A DNA stretch of 64,000 bases from Dipteris shenzhenensis. Lineage: Eukaryota; Polypodiophyta; Polypodiopsida; Gleicheniales. Location of the stretch: the NCBI GenBank assembly GCA_047967505.1, contig CM106539.1; one strand, given 5' to 3'. Below, in pieces: positions 56,308 to 64,000 of this stretch. The notes beneath the pieces are model-generated. The model was not told the DNA's origin. It saw only the letters and a list, made by a program, of their open reading frames with translations, and ran no database searches. The position numbers and the translations under genes are program-made. How positions within the stretch are numbered: position 1 is the stretch's first letter; every line of letters begins with the position of its first letter.

Positions 56308-56314
56308 TTTATAG
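56308..56314 (-). promoter_or_regulatory. TATA box of the unit 2 kinase
   Basis: ACTATAAAGCAGC on the minus strand, same spacing (about 145 bp) to the ATG as in unit 1. Confidence 0.6.
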
Positions 56315-56628
56315 TTGTTCCGCCGCCATGGCTTTTTGGCGGCGCCGCACGCCACGCGTCTCAGCTGCATTTTGCCAGCAAACAACCTCTTCCTTACAGC
56401 CTAAGCTTCCTTTGATTTTGCTCGTAATTCCTGCTTTTTAATAATTATTATAAATTTCCAAACTCACAAAATCCCCACACCTCTCTCAAGTTTGTACTTC
56501 CCGGCTTCTCTCTCTTCCATGCACTTTTCTTTGGAGCATGAAGTATACGAACAATAAAATGAGACAAGATTTCTAAGAACAAATCTATTGCTGAGAAGAC
56601 CATTATCAATAAACGTAAATTCACGCTA

Positions 56629-57540
56629 TATACATCCTCCTATGCTTAGCTCTAGATATGCAACTAGCTTTCTCTAAACATTAAGGGTGGCCACGTGGGA
56701 ATTCAATTACTGAGCTACCTGTCATCAACGAATGTAAATGCATCCTAGTCAAGCATATGCTTAGATTGGTATTGAGCCTGTAGCTATGGAATTCAATTAC
56801 TCGTGCAAATTCTAGCTACCCCTCATCAACACATGTAACTGCGGCATATGCTTAGATTGATGTTGAGCCTATAGCCATGGAATGGGACTTGAGATCACCA
56901 CATGCTTGACTGTGCAGTGCGCTACGCAATGGACCCATGCATCTTGAATTCCAATCTCTTCACTGATCAGATAGGTGACAGATGAGTATGTCCCTCTTTA
57001 TACAACGAATGCCACGGGTTGGGTCCCTCCTCCCATGCTCGCCTATGCTTTGGCCATGACAAGGAGTTGCCAAAGGGGCTTGAAAGCCTTAAATGTACTA
57101 TTCAAGGCAACATCCAGGTCCTAGGTAGGTAGGGTCACTCTTACAAATCAGTAGAGTACGGTACCAACAAGCATGCATTGGAAACAAGTTACATTTGAAA
57201 TACCCATACACAAGTTGCCTTCTTACATTTTTGAACATGATTGCTTATCATTTCTATACAAGTGCATGTTTGGATTTTAACTAGACTAGTCTAGCTCCCA
57301 GCCTTTATCCGATAACTACCTTTCACGTCTTCTCCAACATGGTGCTACCACCACTCCTTTTTCTTGCACCTATCTCTGTTGTACACATTTCCTTTTTACA
57401 ATATCCTTATTTGAGCTCTCTAGTTCTTTTTGTCTTCCATTAATGAAGCCTTCAACCTGTTATGTTCCCGACATTTTGGTCAGTTTACAATCAACCCACC
57501 AACTTGAGGCTCATACTAGCTCTTGGTCTAGTTTGAAGGG
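56629..57540. repeat. Composite repeat module P, copy P3
   Basis: Counterpart of P1. First visible difference from P1 is at 56,712 (G versus C at 19,737), the next only about 430 bp later. Confidence 0.85.
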
Positions 57541-59352
57541 GGGAGAGAGAGAGAGAGACAGAGAGAGAGTTATGGGAGAGAGCTCAAGTGGATGTCCCTC
57601 TTGTTTTTAGTTGGAATGCTTCGGAGCATGCAAAGCCTTTCTCCCACCAATAGACCCTTCTGATAGGTCCCTTGATCTCATATTAACATTCATTGGACCT
57701 GATTCTAGCCTTGCTGCCTGTATTGCATGTCTCGCGCTATGTGCACTTCCTCTATCTGCCCCCCCATTGCTACTCCTCCACTGAAGACCCCACGCATGCT
57801 GCCAACTCAGCTATGTGCCCCCCATCTATGCCCTCTACCTCTGTAGCCACATAGTTTCTCTCCTATCTACTGCAACTTCTCCCTACCACCACGTGCTATC
57901 GCATCCTCCTTTGATATGTCTATTGTAGCCTCCCCAATACATCTACTACTCCATCTGGAGCTATCAACTCCCAGGACACATTGTCTTTCACACAGTCACC
58001 CTCTTGCCATTGTAATCTATCACCTCACTAGCACTAAAATCAGCCCCTAGGACCACTCATTAGACCCTATTTAAAATTTTCTTACACATGGTAGACCTTG
58101 CCACATCATTAATCCATGTAGACCACATGCCACCTCTTGGTCGAACGTTTTGTGCCGAATTAAAGTGGAATCTTCACCACCAACTTTAGAATATCATATG
58201 CCACACATGTGAAGCCTCTGTGAAGCCCACTTTTGGTATATTGTTTCTCTAGATTCATAATATTTTATGCTATACCCTGGGCTACTTTTATCATCTTTCA
58301 CACTACTTTTTGAGTTAGTTAACTTTTGATAGCCTATAATTATCAATTAGACATGAATTTGAGTATTCTTAGATCGAAATAGGAAATTGGAGGATAACAA
58401 TGATGGTAATTGGAAGTTAAAACTTTGTGAGCATTCTCCAATTGAAGAAATTATGAATAATTGTCATATAGTTAGAGAATTAAGACCAAAACTCCTACAA
58501 CAATATCAGCAACACCCAGTTGAGATTTATACATCAAGATGGCTAGAGGGGTTTGAATCTACCTCTTTTGATTGGAAAATGTTGATATTTGATGATTGGG
58601 ACTTGGTTTCTATTTCGTGGGTGGTCACCTCCTCTCTTGTATGGAATGGATTGCCTATAGCCTTCCTCTTTAAAAAAGGCTCATAATCAAAGACCTCTTG
58701 TTTGATTCTACTTGTGTGCTCCTCCATCTGTCTCCTCACCATTGTGCACTCACATGATTTGCAACATGATATTAGAGAAAGCTTGCTCTTCTCCATTTTC
58801 TACTCTTGCCGTATCATAGCTCCCTTCTTCCAACCTTTTCGGATTTCGTAGGCAGTTGATATGTTGGCTACCTCAATCTACTCCCTGAATTGATACTTTT
58901 TTAAAAAATTAGGACAATTTTGGATTCAATAGGCCCTTAATATTTGTGATTAGAAAACCATCCAATGGGAAGGCTTGGGCATTAGAAGACTGGACAAATC
59001 CATATTTCTCTCATTGGGCTCCCACTTGTTGCCCCCCCCCACCTCCTTGGGCTTTTACCCTCCCCCTCCTCGGGCATTTACCCCCCCTCTTAACTTCTGG
59101 AGGGTCCCCCTACCCTCCTCCCTCTCCAAAAATCAGAATTTTTTATTCCCTCCACATTTCTGCTTTTCTCCATAAGTGTCTCCACCCTCACAAACACCTC
59201 CTAGGAGTTCTCCCCAACTATCCTCATTGACTCATGACCTTTTCCTCAATGTCTTTCCCTTCTCAACCTCCTCTCAGCCTCCTCTTGCTCCTCTCAACCG
59301 CCTTCTCCATTTTCTACTCTTTCCATATCATAGCTCCCTTCTTCTTCCAACT
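57541..59352. repeat. (GA)n joint plus composite repeat module R, copy R3
   Basis: GA tract 57,541-57,569, then TTATGGGAGAGAGC and the R sequence. The 99-codon frame at 58,387-58,686 is intact. R3 resembles R1 more than R2 right up to 59,352, but then continues with the sequence that follows R2 in unit 1. Confidence 0.85.
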
Positions 59353-60072
59353 GTTTTGGATTTCATTGTAGGCAATTGATATGTTGGCTACCTAAATCTA
59401 CTCACTAAATTGATACTTTTTTAAAAAATTAGGACAATTTTGGATTCAATAGGCTCTTAATATTTGTGATTAGAAAACCAGCCAATGGGAAGGATTGCGC
59501 ATTAAAAGACTAGCGATTGAATATTTGTCTCTCATTGGGCTCCCACTTGCCCCCCCCCACCTGGTTGGGCTTTGTCCCCCCCTCCTTGGGCATTTACCCC
59601 CCCTCTTAACTTCTAAAGGGTCCCCTAACCCTCCTCCCTCTCCAAAAATCAGAAGTTTTTATTCCCTCCACATTTTTGCTTTTTTCCATAAGTGCCCCAC
59701 CCCCTCAAACACCTCCTAGGAGTCCTCCCCAACTGTCCTCATTGACTCATGACCTTTTCCTCTGAACCTCTTCCTCCTCTCAGCCGCTTCCTCTCAACCT
59801 CTTCACTTCTCTTAGCCTACTCTAAGCAATCGCCTCCTCTCAAACTCTTCCTCCTCCCAACCTCTCTCTCTTTGCTTGCTCCAATTGTTTCTACGATGGT
59901 GAAGAACTCCCCTTCCCTAGACCAAAGAGATCAATTCAATCTTGTGTGGGTTGCATTTTGAAGGATGATAGGGATGTTGGATTCCTCATGAGTTAAAGTT
60001 AATGTAATCTCCAATAGGTCTATTCAAGGTTTCAAGAGATGATAGAGCAAAGAAAGAGAAGCATTAAGTGAA
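59353..60072. repeat. Second partial R-like module, unit 2
   Basis: Counterpart of 32,217-32,944. It ends at the unoccupied TGGAA site (60,073-60,077) used by the solo LTR in unit 1. Confidence 0.75.
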
Positions 60073-60077
60073 TGGAA

Positions 60078-60427
60078 ATGACTCAAGGTAAAGGTCCAAC
60101 ATATGTACATGGCTCGAGACATGAACTTGACCCTGCAAATCAAACTTGATTTCCCTCGAATTGTATTTTTCTCTTTTATGTTATATTTTTTTCATCATGG
60201 CACTTCATATGTCCATTCTAATGTGTACGTGTGTCAAGAGAGGGTGTGGAGCGGAGAGATTAGGGGGAGAGGAAGTGAGACAAAGACACACACACACACA
60301 CACACACACAGGTGTGAGGGATAGAGTAGGGCGAGAGAGTAGAGCGGGGAGGGAGTGAAAATAAAATTAAAAAATAATAATATATATATGTATATATAAT
60401 GTATGTATGTGTGTGTGTGTGTGTGTT

Positions 60428-60477
<50 letters not shown>

Positions 60478-61029
60478 CAGAGAGAGACAGAGAGAGAGGA
60501 GTGGTGTGTGTGTGTGCGTATGTGCGTGTGTGATAAATAGTTTTACAAAAAAGTGAGCGTGCTAGATACAAAGTGAGAGAAAAGGGATTGATTGGCCCAC
60601 TGGCATCTTTCTTTGCTCCCTATGTGGATATCTTTCCTTCTACTGAAGTCAAAATCTACCCCTTGGATAGTCCTACGAGAACATTTTAGGATTTCCATTC
60701 AAACATTAGGGAGTTATTGTTCTTCGGACGGTGTTGTTCCTCCTTAAGAGAGTTAAGTATATTTATATAATGCATGCTACCAAGTACTCAAGGAGCAGGT
60801 GCATATGGAAGCCTCCATCCTATTCCTCTTCCTAGCTTTGATAGTCAAGAATGGCCTGTTCCTTATCCATCCTCTATAGATGCATTTAGAAGGAAGATAA
60901 GATCTGATATTCAAGCATCAATAAAGTTTACTTTTGGTTCAAATTCTATGGGTGTTATTTGGTTCATGCCCTCCATTATATTTGTTTACTACTTATAATC
61001 AGTTTTCCTCCAAAAAACACAAACATATG
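60078..61029. repeat. Composite repeat module T, copy T4, with microsatellites
   Basis: (CA)n 60,287-60,311, (TA)n/(TG)n/(GA)n 60,380-60,500. A decayed reading frame in one phase runs from 60,585 (GLIGPLASFFAPYVDIF) through one TAG and one TAA into MLPSTQGAGAYGSLHP at 60,774-60,998 (SFDSQEWPVPYPSSIDAF, KFTFGSNSMGVIWFM). Family not recognised. Confidence 0.75.
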
Positions 61030-62435
61030 TGCTTTGGAGCATGCAAAGCCTTTCTCCCACCAATGGACCCTTTTGATTGGTCCCTTGATCTCATATTAAC
61101 ATTCATTGGACCTCATTCTAGCCTTGATGCTTGCAATATTGCATGTCTCGTGCTATGTGTGCTCCCTCTATGTGCCCCCCCATTGCTACTCCTCTGCTGA
61201 AGATAAGGCATGCTACCAACTCAGCTACGTGCCCCCCATCTACGCCCTCTACCTCTATAGCCACATAGTTTCTCTCCTATCTACTACAACTTCTCCCTAC
61301 CACCATGTGCTATCGCATCCTCCTTTGATATGTCTATTGGAGCCTCCCCGCTACATCTACTACTCCATATGGAGCAATCAATTCCCAGGACACATTGTCT
61401 TTCACACAGTGATGCTCTTGCCATTGTAATCTACCACCTCTACCACTACCATATCTCCATCATTACAACCATCATCACCGCACTAGCACTAAAATCGGCC
61501 CCTAGCACCCCTCATTAGACCCTATTTAAAATTTTCTTACACATGGTATACCTTGCCACATCATTTGTCCGTGTAGACCACATGCCACCTCTTGGTCGTT
61601 TTGTGCTGAATTAAAATGGAATCTTCACCAACAACTTTAGAATATCATATGCCACACATGTGAAGCCCACTTTTGGTATATTAAAGAGCATAACTCTTTT
61701 TATCATTTGTAGATTCGTAATATCTTATGCTATATCTTGGCCAACTTTTATCATCTTTCACACTACTTTTTGAGTTAGTTAACTTTTAATATGAACATGC
61801 CTATAATTATCAATTGGACATGAATTTGAGTATTCTTAGGTCAAAACAGCAAATTAGAGGATAACAATGATGGTAATTGGAAGTTAAAACTTGTGAGCAT
61901 TCTCCAATTGAAGAAATTATGAATAATTGTCTTATAATTAGAAAATTAAGACCAAAACTCCTACAACAATATCAACAACACCCAGTTGAGATTTGTACAT
62001 CAAGATGACTAGAGGCGTTTGAATCTACCTCTTATGATTGGAGAATGTAGATATTTAATGATTGGGACTTGGTTTCTATTTCTTGGGTGGTCACCTCTCT
62101 TGCATGGCATGGATTGCCCATAGCCTTCCTCTTTAAAGAAGGCTCATAATCAAAGACCTCTCCTTTGATTCTACTTGTGTGCTCCTCCATCTCTCTCCTC
62201 ACCATTGTACACTCACGTGATTTGCAACATGATATTAGACAAAGCTTGCTCTTCTTCCTTTTCTACTCTTGCCATATCATAGCTCCCTTTTCTTCCAACC
62301 ATTTTAGATTTCCTAGGTAGTTGATATGTTGGATCCCTAAATCTACTCCCTAAATTGATACTTTCTTTTTAATTAGGAGAATTTTGGCCTCAATAGGTGC
62401 TTAATATTTGTGATTAGAAAACCATCCATAATATT
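61030..62435. repeat. Composite repeat module R, copy R4 (mostly missing from unit 1)
   Basis: Contains GCATGCAAAGCCTTTCTCCC, the GACCACTCATTAGACC-type block, and a version of the MEDNNDGN frame (about 61,857-62,130) broken by frameshift and stops. 61,222-62,460 has no counterpart in unit 1, where (GA)n directly follows at 34,775. Confidence 0.8.
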
Positions 62436-62455
62436 TGTGTGTGTGTGTGTGTGTG

Positions 62456-62509
<54 letters not shown>

Positions 62510-62546
62510 ATGAGAGGGAGGGAGGTATGCATGTATGTATAATGCA

Positions 62547-62591
<45 letters not shown>

Positions 62592-62864
62592 AGAGAGAGA
62601 GGAGTGGTGTGTGTGTGTGTGATGGATAGTTTTACAAAAAAGTGAGAGGTAGATACAGAGTGAGAGAAAAAGGGATTGATTGGCCCATTGGAATCCTTCT
62701 TTGCTCCCTGTGTGGATATTTTTACTTCTATTGAATTCAAAATCTAGCCCTTGGATAGTACCATGAGAACATGTCAGGATTTCCATTTAAACATTGGGGA
62801 TTTAATGCTCTTCGGATGGTGTTGTTCCTCCTTAAGAGAGTTTGGTATTTTGGGAGAGCACCAT
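62436..62864. repeat. (GT)n/(GA)n microsatellites and partial T module T5
   Basis: (GT)n 62,438-62,457, (GA)n 62,459-62,507, TTATGAGAGGGAGGG, (GT)n 62,550-62,587, then the T module start with a broken GLIGPLESFFAP-type frame. Counterpart of 34,775-35,193. Confidence 0.85.
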
Positions 62865-63832
62865 TATACGTCCTCCTATCCTTAGCTCTGGATATGCAAC
62901 TAACTTTCTCTAAACATTAAGGGTGGTCACATGGGAATTAAATTACTCAGCTACCCAATCAACAACAAATGTAAATGCATCCTAGTTAGGGATATGCTTA
63001 GATTGGTGTTGAGCCGATAGCTATGGAATTCAATTACTCATGCAAATTCCAGCTACCCCTCATCGCGCGACAAATGTAAGTGTGGCATATGCTTAGATTG
63101 ATGTTGAGCCTGTAGAGCTATGGAATGGGACTTGAGATCACCACATCCTTGATAGTAGGTGTAGTGTTCTATGCAATGGTCCCATGCATCTTGAATTCCA
63201 ATCTCTTAATTGATCAGATTTTGCTATTAAGGGGCCTCTAGAGGTGACATATGAGTATGTCCCTCTTACAAACAATGACATGGGTTGGGTCCCTCCGCCC
63301 ACGCTCGCCTATGCATTGTGAATGCTTTGGCCATGACAAGGAGTTGCCAAAGGGCTTGAAAGCCTTAAATGTATTATTCAAGGCAACATCCTGGTCCTAG
63401 GTAGGTAGGGTCACTCTTACAAATCAGTAGAGTACGGTACCAACAAGCATACCTTGGAAACAAGTTACATTTGAAATACCCATACACACGTTGCCTTTTT
63501 ACATTTTTGAACATGATTGCTTACCCATTTCTATACAAATGCATGTTTGGATTTTAACTCTAGTCTAGCTCTCGACCTCTATGCGGCGATAACTACCTTT
63601 GACATATCAATGAAACTCTCCCATCTTCTCCAACGCGGTACTACCAACGCTCATTTTTCTTGCACCTATCTTTGTTGTACACATTTCCTTCTTAAAATAT
63701 CCTTATTTGAGCTCTCTAGTTAGGACTGTCTTCCATTAATGAAGCCTTCAACTTGTTCTGTTTTTGACATTTTGGTCAGTTTACGATCAACCCACCAACT
63801 TGAGGCTCATACTAGCTCTTGGTCTAATTTGA

Positions 63833-63835
<3 letters not shown>
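62865..63835. repeat. Composite repeat module P, copy P4
   Basis: Counterpart of P2 (35,194-36,150), with the same frame at 63,517-63,723. Followed by (GA)n. Confidence 0.85.
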
Positions 63836-63886
<51 letters not shown>

Positions 63887-63906
63887 TATGGGAGGGAGGG
63901 AGCATG

Positions 63907-63940
<34 letters not shown>

Positions 63941-64000
63941 TAATGAATGTATGTATAATGTATGTAAGTGTGTGTGTGTGTGTGTATAGAGAGAGAGAGA
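63836..64000. repeat. (GA)n, (TATG)n, (GT)n, (GA)n microsatellite cluster, to window end
   Basis: GA run 63,836-63,883, TATG repeats 63,905-63,960, GT 63,969-63,984, then GA cut by the window end. Same order as 36,151-36,335, showing that unit 2 continues beyond the window. Confidence 0.95.

Noticed and set aside
1-64000. tRNA, rRNA and organelle-derived insertions
   Set aside because: I looked for T-loop motifs (GGTTCRAATCC), rRNA cores and chloroplast-like genes and saw none. A covariance-model scan would be decisive.

Overview
This window is intergenic plant nuclear DNA, almost certainly from a flowering plant. It is dominated by decayed LTR retrotransposons (Ty1/Copia and Ty3/Gypsy of the plant Athila/Tat type), non-autonomous DNA transposons and GA/GT/TA microsatellites. 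A single GC-rich, apparently intronless protein-kinase gene is present twice in an otherwise AT-rich background. A GC-rich kinase in AT-rich, TE-rich DNA would suit a monocot or a magnoliid, but the sequence alone does not settle this. There are no operons, CRISPR arrays, rRNA, tRNA or organelle inserts that I can see.

The main architecture is a direct tandem duplication. Positions 1-36,287 (unit 1) align colinearly with 42,232-64,000 (unit 2). The two kinase genes are 36,975 bp apart. The 36,288-42,231 stretch is the right end of unit 1 and the left part of the Copia element that begins unit 2. Order in each unit: Copia element A (+), Gypsy element G1 (-), a non-coding stretch with small tandem duplications and a CACTA-like terminus, the kinase (-), then an array of a composite repeat (modules named here P, R and T) whose joints are (GA)n/(GT)n/(TA)n microsatellites. 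The units differ by large indels. Unit 1 alone has G1 RT (734 bp), G1 gag-protease-PBS (3.5 kb), a 0.92-kb foldback element, a 49-bp block, a 9.85-kb block carrying Gypsy G2, and a 664-bp solo LTR with a perfect target duplication. Unit 2 alone has a 1.24-kb R module. This could be a true segmental duplication or two haplotypes joined end to end by the assembler.

The only gene I believe is intact is the PEPKR2-like Ser/Thr kinase (18,104-19,189 and 55,079-56,164, minus strand, 361 codons). Its two copies and about 2.4 kb around them are nearly identical, while the flanking repeats differ by about 1-3%.

Everything else coding-like is retrotransposon relic. Many of the stops in Copia A are CAG-to-TAG changes, as expected from deamination of methylated CHG sites in silenced elements. 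No new multi-gene system is visible. The observations most worth following are the presence/absence pattern between units, the unusually homogeneous kinase block, two 184-bp MITEs with 8-bp target duplications, the nested foldback element, and unexplained reading frames in the composite repeat and downstream of the G2 integrase.
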